Below, one piece after another: positions 19,498 through 27,951 of a stretch of 54,362 nucleotides of DNA (position 1 is the stretch's first letter; every line of letters begins with the position of its first letter). The stretch covers positions 1 through 54,362 of the forward strand of contig JARLIQ010000083.1 of the NCBI GenBank assembly GCA_031291645.1, read 5' to 3'. This stretch comes from Caulobacteraceae bacterium (GTDB lineage: Bacteria > Pseudomonadota > Alphaproteobacteria > Caulobacterales > Caulobacteraceae). The notes under the pieces are model-generated. The model did not search any database, was not told the origin of the DNA, and saw only the letters and a program-made list of their open reading frames with translations. Made by a program: the position numbers and the translations under genes.

Positions 19498-21279
19498 ATG
19501 ACCTTCCAAGCGCCCGTGCGGGACCTGCTGTTCGCCCTGACCGACGTCATCGACATCGACCGGTTGCGCGCGACCCAGGCCTTCGCCGATCTCGACCTGG
19601 AGACGGTGGCCGCGGTGCTGGAAGCCGCCGGCGCCATCGCCACGGATGTGCTCGCCCCCCTGAACCGCGCCGGCGACAAGTCTGGCGCCACCTACGCCAA
19701 TGGAAAGGTCACCGCCGCCCCGGGCTTCGCCGAGGCCTACAAGACCTTCGCCGAAGGGGGCTGGAACAGTCTGGCGGCGGACCCGGACTTCGGCGGCCAG
19801 GGCCTGCCCAAGGCCCTGGAACTGGCGGTGTTCGAGATGATGCACGCCGCCAACATGGCCTTCAGCCTGTGCCCCATGCTGACCCAGGGCGCCATCGAGG
19901 CGATCCACACCCACGGCACCGAGCGGCAGAAGGCCCTCTATCTGCCCCACATGATCTCCGGCGCCTGGACCGGCGCCATGAACCTGACCGAGCCCCATTC
20001 GGGCTCCGACCTTGGAACCCTGCGCACCCGGGCCGAGCCGGACGGACAGGGCGGCTACAAGCTCTATGGCCAGAAGATCTTCATCACCTGGGGCGACCAC
20101 GACTGCACCGACAATATCGTGCATCTGGTCCTGGCCCGCCTGCCGGACGCCCCCGAGGGCAGCAAGGGCATCTCCCTGTTCCTGGCCCCCAAGCGGCTGG
20201 TGAGCGATGACGGCGTCCTGGGCGCCCCCAACGACCTGCGTCCCGGCGGGATCGAGCACAAGCTGGGCATCCACGCCTCCCCCACCGGCGTCATGCTGTT
20301 CGACGGCGCCCAGGCCGAGTTGGTCGGTCAGCCGAACAAGGGTCTGGCGCACATGTTCACCATGATGAACGCCGCGCGGCTGAACGTCGGGGCCCAGGGG
20401 GTCGGCATCGCCGAGCGCGCCTATCAGCAGGCCCTGGCCTACGCCCAGGAACGCCGCCAGGGCCGTTCGGCCTGGACCCACGAGGCCTCGGCCCCGATCT
20501 TCGACCATCCGGACGTGCGGCGCACCCTGGTGGGCATGAAGGCCAAGATCGAGGCCGCCCGGGCCATCTGCCTGCTCACCGCCATCAATGCGGACCTGTC
20601 CCGTCACGCCGCCGACCCGGCCGAGCGCGCGGCCGCGGCTCTGCGCGAGGAGGTCCTGACCCCCATCGCCAAGGCCTGGTCCACCGACATCGGCGTCGAG
20701 GTCGCCAGCCAGGGAGTGCAGATCCACGGGGGCATGGGCTTCATCGAGGAGACCGGCGCGGCCCAGCATTATCGCGACGCCCGGATCGCCCCGATCTACG
20801 AGGGCGCCAACGGCATCCAGGCCATCGACCTGGCCGGACGCAAGCTGGCCATGCAAGATGGTGCGGGGATCAAGGCCCTGGTGCAGGACATGCGGGCCAC
20901 CGCCGACACCCTGCTGAGCAACGACAACCCCTACGCCACAGGGGTTGGACAGCGCCTGGACTTCGCCCTGGACGCCCTGGAAGGGGCGACCGCCTGGATG
21001 AGCGAGCACCACGGGACCCCGGCGGCCCTGGCCGGCGCAACCGCCTATCTGAAGCTGGCGGGGGAAGTGATCGGCGGCTGGCTGCTGGCCAAGGGCGCCC
21101 TGAGCGCCATGGCCCGCGAAGATCAGGCCTGTGAAGACCAGGATTGGGCCAAGGGGCGCCTGGCCCTGGCCAGCTGCTACGCCGATACGGTTCTGGCCCA
21201 GGCGCCGGGGCAGGTCGCGGGCGTCACCGCCGGCGCCGACGCTCTGGAGGCGGTGACCGCCGCGGTGCTGGGGGCCTGA
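19498..21279 (+). CDS. Acyl-CoA dehydrogenase (long, DmdC-like type)
   Basis: 593 residues from ATG 19498, after CGGAGCACCCC; the upstream in-frame start is unlikely. The long-form acyl-CoA dehydrogenases of this kind have the usual N-terminal, middle and C-terminal domains plus an extra C-terminal helical domain (about 470-593). FAD/substrate motifs: MNLTEPHSGSDLG, GQKIFITWGDHD and QIHGGMGFIEETGAAQHYRD; the catalytic Glu lies in 'APIYEGANGIQ'. It introduces the trans-2 double bond in acyl-CoA and passes electrons to ETF. Relatives include 3-methylmercaptopropionyl-CoA dehydrogenase DmdC; the substrate here is not known. Confidence 0.93.
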   Translation: MTFQAPVRDLLFALTDVIDIDRLRATQAFADLDLETVAAVLEAAGAIATDVLAPLNRAGDKSGATYANGKVTAAPGFAEAYKTFAEGGWNSLAADPDFGGQGLPKALELAVFEMMHAANMAFSLCPMLTQGAIEAIHTHGTERQKALYLPHMISGAWTGAMNLTEPHSGSDLGTLRTRAEPDGQGGYKLYGQKIFITWGDHDCTDNIVHLVLARLPDAPEGSKGISLFLAPKRLVSDDGVLGAPNDLRPGGIEHKLGIHASPTGVMLFDGAQAELVGQPNKGLAHMFTMMNAARLNVGAQGVGIAERAYQQALAYAQERRQGRSAWTHEASAPIFDHPDVRRTLVGMKAKIEAARAICLLTAINADLSRHAADPAERAAAALREEVLTPIAKAWSTDIGVEVASQGVQIHGGMGFIEETGAAQHYRDARIAPIYEGANGIQAIDLAGRKLAMQDGAGIKALVQDMRATADTLLSNDNPYATGVGQRLDFALDALEGATAWMSEHHGTPAALAGATAYLKLAGEVIGGWLLAKGALSAMAREDQACEDQDWAKGRLALASCYADTVLAQAPGQVAGVTAGADALEAVTAAVLGA

Positions 21280-21294
21280 TGCGATCCGCCGTTG

Positions 21295-21414
21295 CCCCCT
21301 CCACCGCTTCGCGGTCCCCCTCCCCCAGAGGGGGAGGAATTGGGTTCGGCGGTGATCTTTTCTAATTCCTCCCCCCTTGGGGGAGGGGGACCATGCGAAG
21401 CATGGTGGAGGGGG
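21295..21414. repeat. Palindromic intergenic repeat (paired inverted arms with internal hairpins)
   Basis: Two long arms, 21295-21341 and 21364-21414, are near-perfect reverse complements of each other. Each begins or ends in CCCCCTCCACC and contains CCCCCTCCCCC...GGGGGAGGAATT. Each arm also carries a short internal hairpin: CCGCTTCGCGG on the left and CCATGCGAAGCATGG on the right. The short hairpins differ in sequence but both keep their pairing. The element fills the gap between the convergent acyl-CoA dehydrogenase and peroxiredoxin genes and resembles dispersed REP/BIME-type elements seen in Caulobacterales genomes. It could act as a two-way terminator. Confidence 0.8.
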
Positions 21415-21430
21415 CCCGCACGCAGGATCG

Positions 21431-21913
21431 TTAGAGCTGCCCCAGCAGGTAGTCGGCGGAGGAGACCTTGAACTCGCCGCCCTCTTCGACATTGAGCTTT
21501 TCCACCACGCCGTCCTTGGCGATCAGGGAATAGCGCTGTGAGCGCGAGCCCATGCCGAACTTGGAGCCGTCCAGTTCCAGGCCGATGGCCCGGGTGAAGT
21601 CGCCATTGCCGTCGGCCAACAGCAGCACTTCGTCGCTGATGCCCTGATCCTTGGCCCAGGCCTTCATCACGAACACGTCGTTGACCGAGACGCAGGCGAT
21701 GGTGTCGACGCCCTTGGCCTTGATCTCGGCGGCGTGCGCCTTGAAGCCCGGCAGGTGCTTGGCGGAACAGGTTGGGGTGAAGGCGCCGGGCACGGCGAAC
21801 AGGGCCACGGTCTTGCCCTTGAACAGCGCATCCGAGGTCAGCGGCGCGGGGCCTTCGGCGGTAAAAGTCATAAAGGTCGCTTGCGGCAGCGTATCGCCGG
21901 CCTTGATCGTCAT
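21431..21913 (-). CDS. Peroxiredoxin (Prx5/PrxII-like, redoxin domain)
   Basis: 160 residues from ATG 21913, behind GGGAGACCGCCCG. The peroxidatic Cys49 sits in VPGAFTPTCS, with Cys74 in DTIACVSVND as possible partner. ELDGSKFGMGSRSQRYSL matches the Prx5 group. It reduces H2O2 and alkyl hydroperoxides with thiol donors (glutaredoxin or thioredoxin). Cytoplasmic, 160 residues as usual. A longer frame to 22084 lacks a better start. Divergent from yqgE. Confidence 0.94.
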   Translation of the reverse strand: MTIKAGDTLPQATFMTFTAEGPAPLTSDALFKGKTVALFAVPGAFTPTCSAKHLPGFKAHAAEIKAKGVDTIACVSVNDVFVMKAWAKDQGISDEVLLLADGNGDFTRAIGLELDGSKFGMGSRSQRYSLIAKDGVVEKLNVEEGGEFKVSSADYLLGQL

Positions 21914-22089
21914 CGGGCGGTCTCCCTGGTCGTTGAGCGGCGGCGCCCGGATCGGGCGCCCCCCGGCAGAGATATGGGCAAGCGCGCCCACCGCCAAGGG
22001 ACAGTTGAAAGACCAAGCGCCTTCAACAGATTTTCGACTCTGACGACTGGAGCCTTGAAGCGCCGCCCAGGAGGCGTCAATCATAGCGC

Positions 22090-22683
22090 ATGCAAGGTTT
22101 CACCTCCGCGGACCCTGGAACGGAGGCCCGGTTCCTGACCGGGCGGACGCTGATCGCCATGCCCGGGATCGGCGATCCCCGGTTCGAGCGGGCGGTGATC
22201 CTGATCTGCGCCCATGACTTCGACCACGCCATGGGGCTGGTGCTGAACAACCCCCTCGATGGGGTCAGTTCGCCCGATCTGCTGGAACGGCTGGGGGTGG
22301 ACGCCGCGGAGGCTCCGGAGGAGCCCGTGCTGATCGGCGGACCTGTGGAGCGCGAGCGGGGCTTTGTCCTGCACACCGACGACTATCTGAGCGCCGAGAC
22401 CAGCACCCGGGTGGCCGACAGTCTGGTGCTCACCGCCACCCGCGACATCCTGGAGGCCATAGCCGACCCCCATCGCCGGCCCCGCCACGCCATCCTGGCC
22501 CTGGGCTATTCCGGGTGGGGGGCGGGCCAGCTGGAGCGGGAAATCCGGGACAATGTCTGGCTGACCTGCGATCCGGACGAGGCCCTGGTGTTCGGCCGCG
22601 ACCACGAGAGCAAATGGAGCCTGGCCCTGTCGCGGCTAGGGGTGTCGGCGGATCGGCTGTCTGGCCAGGCGGGGCGCGCCTGA
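22090..22683 (+). CDS. yqgE: UPF0301 / YqgE (AlgH) family protein
   Basis: 197 residues with the family marks FLTGRTLIAMPGIGDPRFERAV, HAMGLVLNNP and LIGGPVERERGFVLH; the C-terminal half contains ALGYSGWGAGQLEREI. The family's biochemical function is not established; AlgH in Pseudomonas has been linked to alginate regulation and quorum traits. It is a soluble single-domain protein and convergent with the PdeA-like gene, whose end lies 9 bases away. No terminator fits in that gap. Confidence 0.93.
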   Translation: MQGFTSADPGTEARFLTGRTLIAMPGIGDPRFERAVILICAHDFDHAMGLVLNNPLDGVSSPDLLERLGVDAAEAPEEPVLIGGPVERERGFVLHTDDYLSAETSTRVADSLVLTATRDILEAIADPHRRPRHAILALGYSGWGAGQLEREIRDNVWLTCDPDEALVFGRDHESKWSLALSRLGVSADRLSGQAGRA

Positions 22684-22692
22684 ACCGGCGCC

Positions 22693-24363
22693 CTACCCCC
22701 TCAGCTTCACCGGGGCGGCGCCGTCCACATAGCTTTCGTTGAGATAGACCTCGGCCTCCTGGGCCGAGAGAGCCGGGGCGTAGCCGAAGCCCTGGCCATA
22801 GTCGCAGCCGATATCCAGCAGATAGCGGGCCATGACCGCATTCTCGACGCCCTAGGCCACCACCTCCAGGGACAGGTCCCGGCCCAGATTGACCACCGAA
22901 CGCACGATCTTGGCCGAGCCTTCGTTGGAGCCCATGGTGCGCACGAAATAGCGGTCGATCTTCAGGGTGTCGAAGGGCAGACGGGTCAGGTACGACAGGG
23001 ATGAGAAGCCGGTGCCGAAGTCGTCCAGGGCCAGACCCGCGCCCACCTCGCGCAGCTTGCGCAGGATGATCGCCGCCTGATCCGGATCGCGCATGATGTC
23101 GCTTTCGGTGATCTCCAGCTTCAGGGCGCCCCGGGGCAGGCCGGTCTCGGCCAGAAGCTCGCTCAGATCCCGCACCAGATGCGGCCGGTCGATCTCGCCC
23201 ACCGACAGGTTGACGCTGACGCTGATCTCGCCGGCGGCCCGGTGAGCGCGGCGCCATTCGGCCAGTTGCAGGGCCGAGGCGCGCATCATATGGGCGCCCA
23301 GCTCGACCAACAGGCCCATCTCGTCGCACAGGGGCAGGAACTGATCCGGCGGGATCAGGCCACGACGGGGGTGGCGCCAGCGGGCCAGGGCCTCGAAGCC
23401 GGCGATGGCCCCGGTGCGCAGGCGCACCACGGGCTGATAATAGGGCACGATTTCGCCGCGACCAATGGCGCCGCGCAGATCCGACTCCATGGCCAGGCGC
23501 GAGAGCCCGTCGCTTTCCAGTGCCCGGCCATAGGCGGCGGCCCCGCCCCGGCCGGCGGTCTTGGCCGACTCCACGGCCAGTTCGGCCCGGCGCAGCAATT
23601 CCGCCGCCTCAGGCGCGTCCACGCCGCCCTCGGCCGCCACGGCGCCAATGGACAGGGTCGGCACGATGTCGAAGCCGGCGATCCGCAGGGGCTGTTCCAG
23701 GGCCGCGCGCATCACCTCGGCGGGGCGCTCGATATCGGAATTGGTCAGGGCGGCGAATTCGTCCTCGCCCACCCGAGCCAGCAGAGTGTCGGAGGGAAAG
23801 GCCGCCGCCAGACGCGAGCCCAGGGCCGACAGGACCAGATCCGCGCGCTCGTGGCCCAGGGCCTCGTTGAGCCGGCGCAGACGGTCCAGGTCCGCCACCA
23901 CCAGGGTATAGTTGCGATTGATCTGAAGCTGCTCGCGGGCCTGGGAGATAAAGCTGCGGCGATCCAGAAGGCCGGTCAGGGCGTCCTTTTCGCTGGCGGC
24001 GAAGCGGGTTTCCGGCACGATCACGCCGGACGCGCGCACCCCGCCCTCCTCCAGCCATTCGCCGCGCCAGATGCAGGTCTCGCCGCCGCGCATGCGCACC
24101 CGGGCCATGATCTCCTGGCCGGGCTCCTGGACGGTGAGCACCCCCTCCATCAGGGCCCGATCCTGCGGCAGGCACAGGGCCAGAGCCGCCGCCGAGGCGC
24201 ATTCCGGGGCGAGCGGAGACAGCCCCAGAGCCCGGGCGGCGCCCGTCAGCCTGAGGCGGTCATTATGGGGATCCCACGTCCACAGCACCACCTGGGCGGC
24301 TCCGAGAGCCTCCAGGGTCACCATGGTGTCCCAAACGAAACGGTCTTTCGACCCTAGAGCCAT
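22693..24363 (-). pseudogene. pdeA: PdeA-like c-di-GMP phosphodiesterase (PAS-like/GEDEF/EAL) interrupted by in-frame TAG
   Basis: From ATG 24363 the frame encodes 503 residues and then meets TAG (complement of 22852-22854). The same frame continues without break for 52 codons to a second TAG at 22693-22695. Domains: PAS-like region (about 10-120); degenerate GGDEF with GEDEF at 199-203; EAL with GFEALARW (Glu324), VSVNLS, KLEITESD, LALDDFGTGFSSL and LKIDRYFV (Lys468). The stop replaces the conserved Glu of VVA-E-GVE (E352 in RocR). The tail ends ...PVKLRG. Length (556 codons), the GEDEF variant and the gene order match C. crescentus PdeA (CC3396), in which GEDEF binds GTP and activates the EAL. 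As written the product would lack the last EAL strands and the C-terminus used for ClpXP turnover. It may be a true nonsense mutation, a sequencing error, or read through. It lies 29 bases downstream of the GNAT gene. Confidence 0.88.
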
Positions 24364-24392
24364 GTCACGCCTGCGCTGCGTTCTGCCGCATA

Positions 24393-24995
24393 CTATGCGC
24401 TCGGCCCTCCAGACGGCGCGGAACCGCGCGCGACTAGTCCGAACAGGAGATGATCTCTCCAATTGCCGTTAATTTTCAGATAAGCGGAGGCTTTTCCCTC
24501 CAATTCGAACCCTGCTCGGAGCAGCAATCCGCGGGAGGCTTCGTTCTCCGGCAGGCAGGCGGCCTCGATACGGTGAAGGCCCAGGCGCCCCAGACCGAAC
24601 CCCAGAACCGCCCGGACGGCGTTCAGGGTGTGGCCTTGGCGGGCAAAGGGCTCACCCACCCAGTAGCCCACCGTGCCCATCTGGGCCACGCCCCGCCGGA
24701 CGTTGGAAAGCGTAATGCCCCCAACCAGTTCCTCGTCCTGGCGACGGAACACCAGGAAGGAGTAGCCATAGCCCAGATCCATGTCCCGCTGATAGGCGAG
24801 CAGACGGCGGCGATAGGCGCCCCGGGACAGGTCATCCACCGGCCAGGTGGGCTCCCAGGGCTGCAGGAAGGCGCGCGAGCGGCGGCGCAGGTCCGACCAT
24901 GCGGCATAATCGCTGGACCGCGGCGGGCGCAGCACCACCCCGTTCGCCTCCAGCCGAAATCCGGCCTCGGGGGCCATCCAGTCCAGTAGCGCCAT
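24393..24995 (-). CDS. GNAT family N-acetyltransferase (RimJ/RimL-like)
   Basis: 200 residues from ATG 24995, with GGGAGACAACGCCG ahead; a longer frame to 25193 runs into the REP sequence and is rejected. The RimJ-type pattern is clear: N-terminal RLEANGVVLRPPRSSDY, then FLVFRRQDEELVGGITLSN, the acetyl-CoA loop EPFARQGHTLNAVRAV, and GLHRIEAACLPENEASRGLL. Such enzymes acetylate the N-terminus of ribosomal proteins or other small targets. Cotranscribed with the PdeA-like gene (29-base gap), an arrangement kept in Caulobacter as far as I recall. Confidence 0.92.
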   Translation of the reverse strand: MALLDWMAPEAGFRLEANGVVLRPPRSSDYAAWSDLRRRSRAFLQPWEPTWPVDDLSRGAYRRRLLAYQRDMDLGYGYSFLVFRRQDEELVGGITLSNVRRGVAQMGTVGYWVGEPFARQGHTLNAVRAVLGFGLGRLGLHRIEAACLPENEASRGLLLRAGFELEGKASAYLKINGNWRDHLLFGLVARGSAPSGGPSA

Positions 24996-25152
24996 CGGCG
25001 TTGTCTCCCGAGCCCAGCTTAGGGGCCTTTCGCCCCGTTGAAAACACGCCGTGATCCCATCACCCGCAACGCGTGTGAGAGCTCGGCCTTTGGGGGACGG
25101 CCATAGGGGCCGTTGATAAATAAATACGTCGACTTCTTCGAACCTCTCTAAC

Positions 25153-25241
25153 CCGCTCATCCCCGCGAAGGCGGGGATCCAGGTGAAACCCACTGAAATT
25201 CGTGGATGAATCGGGGTCCCCGCCTTCGCGGGGATGAGCGG
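25153..25241. repeat. REP/BIME-type inverted repeat pair
   Basis: Left arm 25153-25180 and right arm 25215-25241 are reverse complements except for one base. Each contains the hairpin ATCCCCGCGAAGGCGGGGAT or its complement. The 34 bases between are AT-richer. This is the widespread proteobacterial 'CCCCGC-GAAG-GCGGGG' REP sequence. It sits between the M16 peptidase and the GNAT gene, both on the minus strand, where it may limit readthrough or stabilise the upstream mRNA. Confidence 0.85.
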
Positions 25242-25280
25242 ATATGAATTCGAGCGATTTGTTTATTTCCTTGCAAGCCC

Positions 25281-26492
25281 TCAGCCGAACAGGGCGCTTT
25301 CGAACGCCAGCCCGGCCTTCATGGCCCGCTTGGGGCCCAGCACCGCGCCGGCGCAGACCCCGGCCTCCAGCAGCCGCCCGCCCAGCCGGGCGATATCCGC
25401 CGGCTCGACGGCGTCGATGGCCGCGGCGGTTTCATGAAGGGGCAGGATGCGGTCGAACAGCAGCACCTGGCCAGCGGCGTTCTCCGCCCGCGCCAGGGCC
25501 GATTCCCGGGCCATGAAGGTGGCCGCCTTGAGCTGGGCCTTGGCCCGGGCCAGTTCGGCGTCGTGGACGTGGTGGATAAGACCCTCGATCTGGCCGGCGC
25601 AGACCCGGGCCGCCTCGGCCGCATCCGCCGCCGCGGCCCCGGCATAGATCCCCAGGACGCCGCTGTCGGAGTGGGTGTCGGCATAGGCGTCGATGGCGTA
25701 GGCCAGCCCCCGCTGCTCGCGCACCTCCTGGAACAGGCGCGACGACATGCCCCCGCCCAGGATCTCGGCGAACAGACGCAGAGCGAAATAGTCCGGATCA
25801 CGCACCCCGGGGGCGGGCAGCAGCAGGACGAGGTGCGCCTGTTCCAGGGCGCGGATCACCGGCGCCTGGCCGCCGGTGAAGGCCGGCGCGGTCCAAGGGG
25901 GCGGAGGGGTCGAGCGGGCGGGGTCGGAGAAGGTCTTCTCCACCAGTTCCAGCAGTTCGGTCTCGTCCACGGCGCCGGCGGCGCTGACCACGATGGCGTC
26001 CGGGCCATAGAGGCTGGCGTGGAAGGCGGCCAGGGTGTCGCGATGGGCGCCGGCGACACTGGCGTCGGTGCCCAGGATCGGCCGACCCAGGGCGTGGCCG
26101 GCGAAGGCCTGGGCCTGGGCCAGTTCGAACACCAGATCGTCCGGGGTGTCGGCGGCTTCGGCGATTTCCTGGGAAATCACCGGCTTTTCCTTGATCAGGT
26201 CCCCCGCATCCAGGGTCGGGCGCAGGATCAGGTCTGACAGAACCTCCAGGCCAAGCGGCAAGCCGCCCTTGAGCGCGCGCACCTGATAGCTGGTGCGCTC
26301 ATGGCCGGTGGCGGCGTTGATCTGACCGCCCTCGGCCTCGATCACCTCGACGATATCGCGGGCGGAACGTGAGCCCGCGCCCTTGAACACCATGTGCTCC
26401 AGAAGATGGGCCCAGCCCGATTGCGCCTCCGTCTCCGACCGCGCGCCCCGTCCGATGGCGACGGACAGGGCCAGGGTCTCGAGTCCGGGCAT
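25281..26492 (-). CDS. M16 family zinc metallopeptidase (processing-peptidase-like); start uncertain
   Basis: At least 403 residues. The inverted zinc motif HxxEH is present as His29-Leu-Leu-Glu32-His33 (WAHLLEHMVFKG), with the third ligand Glu in EIAEAADTP. The C-terminal M16_C domain contains GGGMSSRLFQEVREQRGLAY, which binds substrate. The family (PqqL/YmxG/mitochondrial MPP-beta type) cuts short peptides or leader sequences in the cytoplasm or periplasm. ATG 26492 is the first standard start, but the conserved opening 'IHRLPNGVRVVCDPMPG' lies upstream of it, in frame and without ATG, GTG or TTG. ATC 26549 (GGAG nearby) or CTG 26525 are candidates. It follows thrC by a few bases in the same operon. 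Confidence 0.92.
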   Translation of the reverse strand: MPGLETLALSVAIGRGARSETEAQSGWAHLLEHMVFKGAGSRSARDIVEVIEAEGGQINAATGHERTSYQVRALKGGLPLGLEVLSDLILRPTLDAGDLIKEKPVISQEIAEAADTPDDLVFELAQAQAFAGHALGRPILGTDASVAGAHRDTLAAFHASLYGPDAIVVSAAGAVDETELLELVEKTFSDPARSTPPPPWTAPAFTGGQAPVIRALEQAHLVLLLPAPGVRDPDYFALRLFAEILGGGMSSRLFQEVREQRGLAYAIDAYADTHSDSGVLGIYAGAAAADAAEAARVCAGQIEGLIHHVHDAELARAKAQLKAATFMARESALARAENAAGQVLLFDRILPLHETAAAIDAVEPADIARLGGRLLEAGVCAGAVLGPKRAMKAGLAFESALFG

Positions 26493-26553
26493 GGGATCGC
26501 AGACGACGCGGACGCCGTTGGGCAGGCGATGGATGGTGGGTGTGGAGATCGCG

Positions 26554-27951
26554 TCAGGCTCCGGCGAAAGCGCGAATATAGGCCATCACCTGCTCGGCGT
26601 CCGCTGGCAGATGATCGATCTTCTCCTCGCGCCCCGCCAGGCCCCGACCCGCCGGCGGCATCGCCGGGGCGATCCCCGCCGCGGCCTCGACCGCCTCGGG
26701 GAACTTGGCCGGATGGGCGGTGGAGAGCACGATCATGGGGGTGGTAGGGCGCTTGGGGCCCACGCGCCCGGCCGCGGCGACGCCGACGGCGGTGTGCGGG
26801 TCGATCAGCTGGCCAGTGTCGCTATAGGTCGAGACGATCGCCCGGGCGGTATCGGCCTCACTGACCCCCGCGCCGACGAACAGTTCACGGATGGAGGCCA
26901 GGGCCTTGGGCGGAATGTCGATGGCGCCGCTCTCGGCGAAACCGCGCATGGCGCGGGAGGTCTCGATCCCCTGGCGCTCGACCACCTCGAAATAGAGGCG
27001 CTCGAAGTTGGAGGCGATCTGGATGTCCATGGCCGGGCTCTGGGTCTCCAGCACCTTGCCGCGGGCGTAGCGGCCATCCTGGATGGCCCGGGCGAGGATG
27101 TCGTTGCCGTTGGTGGCGACGACGATCCGCTCGATGGGCAGGCCCATGCGATAGGCCACATAGCCGGCGAAGGCGTCGCCGAAATTGCCGGTGGGCACGG
27201 TGAAGGACACCGGCCGGTGCGGCGCGCCCAGGGCGACCCCGGCGGTGAAGTAATAGACAACGTGGGCGGCGATCCGCGCCCTGTTGATGGAATTAACCCC
27301 GGACAGGTCCACCGCCTGGCGGAAGCCCTGGGCCTGGAACAGGGACTTCACGATGGTCTGGCAGTCGTCGAAGGTGCCGTCGATGGACAGGCAGCGGACA
27401 TTGGCGTCCGTGGTCGTGGTCATGAACCGGCGCTGGACCTCGCTGATCCGGCCATTGGGGAACAGCACCACGATACGGACATTGTCCCGGCCGCGCAGAG
27501 CCTCCACCGCCGCCCCGCCGGTGTCCCCGGAGGTGGCGCAGACGATGGTCATGGTCCGCCCCTTGGCGGACAGGGCGTGTTCGTAGAGCCGCGAGAGCAG
27601 CTGCATGGCCACGTCCTTGAAGGCCAAGGTTGGGCCGTGGAACAGCTCGAGCAGCCATTGGCCGGAATCGAGCTGGGTCAGGGGCGTCACCGCCGGATGG
27701 TCGAAGGTGGCGTAGGCCTCGGTGGTGATCTGGAGCAGATCCGTGCGGCTGATGGCGTCGCCGGCGAACTTGGACAGGATATCGGCGGCCACCACGGCAT
27801 AGGGCTTTCCGGCGAAACCGGCGATCTCTTCCGGTGTCAGCAGCGGCCACACGGCCGGTGAATAGAGCCCGCCGTCCGGGGCCAGACCCGAGAGCACCGC
27901 ATCCAGGAAACCGATGGGCGGGCTGTCCCCGCGCGTTGAGACGTATTGCAT
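26554..27951 (-). CDS. thrC: Threonine synthase
   Basis: 465 residues; converts O-phosphohomoserine to threonine with PLP. The Schiff-base Lys112 is in HGPTLAFKDVAMQ, and the PLP-phosphate loop is CATSGDTGGAAVE. MQYVSTRG at the start matches the family. Its ATG begins on the base after the TAG of the SURF1 gene (CTAG/ATG), so the two are tightly coupled. It is an amino-acid biosynthesis gene attached to the end of the cytochrome oxidase operon, a layout I recall from Caulobacter. Full length, no anomalies. Confidence 0.97.
   Translation of the reverse strand: MQYVSTRGDSPPIGFLDAVLSGLAPDGGLYSPAVWPLLTPEEIAGFAGKPYAVVAADILSKFAGDAISRTDLLQITTEAYATFDHPAVTPLTQLDSGQWLLELFHGPTLAFKDVAMQLLSRLYEHALSAKGRTMTIVCATSGDTGGAAVEALRGRDNVRIVVLFPNGRISEVQRRFMTTTTDANVRCLSIDGTFDDCQTIVKSLFQAQGFRQAVDLSGVNSINRARIAAHVVYYFTAGVALGAPHRPVSFTVPTGNFGDAFAGYVAYRMGLPIERIVVATNGNDILARAIQDGRYARGKVLETQSPAMDIQIASNFERLYFEVVERQGIETSRAMRGFAESGAIDIPPKALASIRELFVGAGVSEADTARAIVSTYSDTGQLIDPHTAVGVAAAGRVGPKRPTTPMIVLSTAHPAKFPEAVEAAAGIAPAMPPAGRGLAGREEKIDHLPADAEQVMAYIRAFAGA

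Noticed and set aside
19327-21492. Upstream extension of the YceI frame to 926 codons
   Set aside because: The extension is antisense to the acyl-CoA dehydrogenase. The GTG at 19326 has a ribosome site and starts a proper signal peptide.
22430-23329. 299-codon minus-strand frame spanning the PdeA amber site
   Set aside because: Out of frame with PdeA and Arg/Gly-rich; it does not rescue the EAL domain, so a simple frameshift does not explain the TAG.
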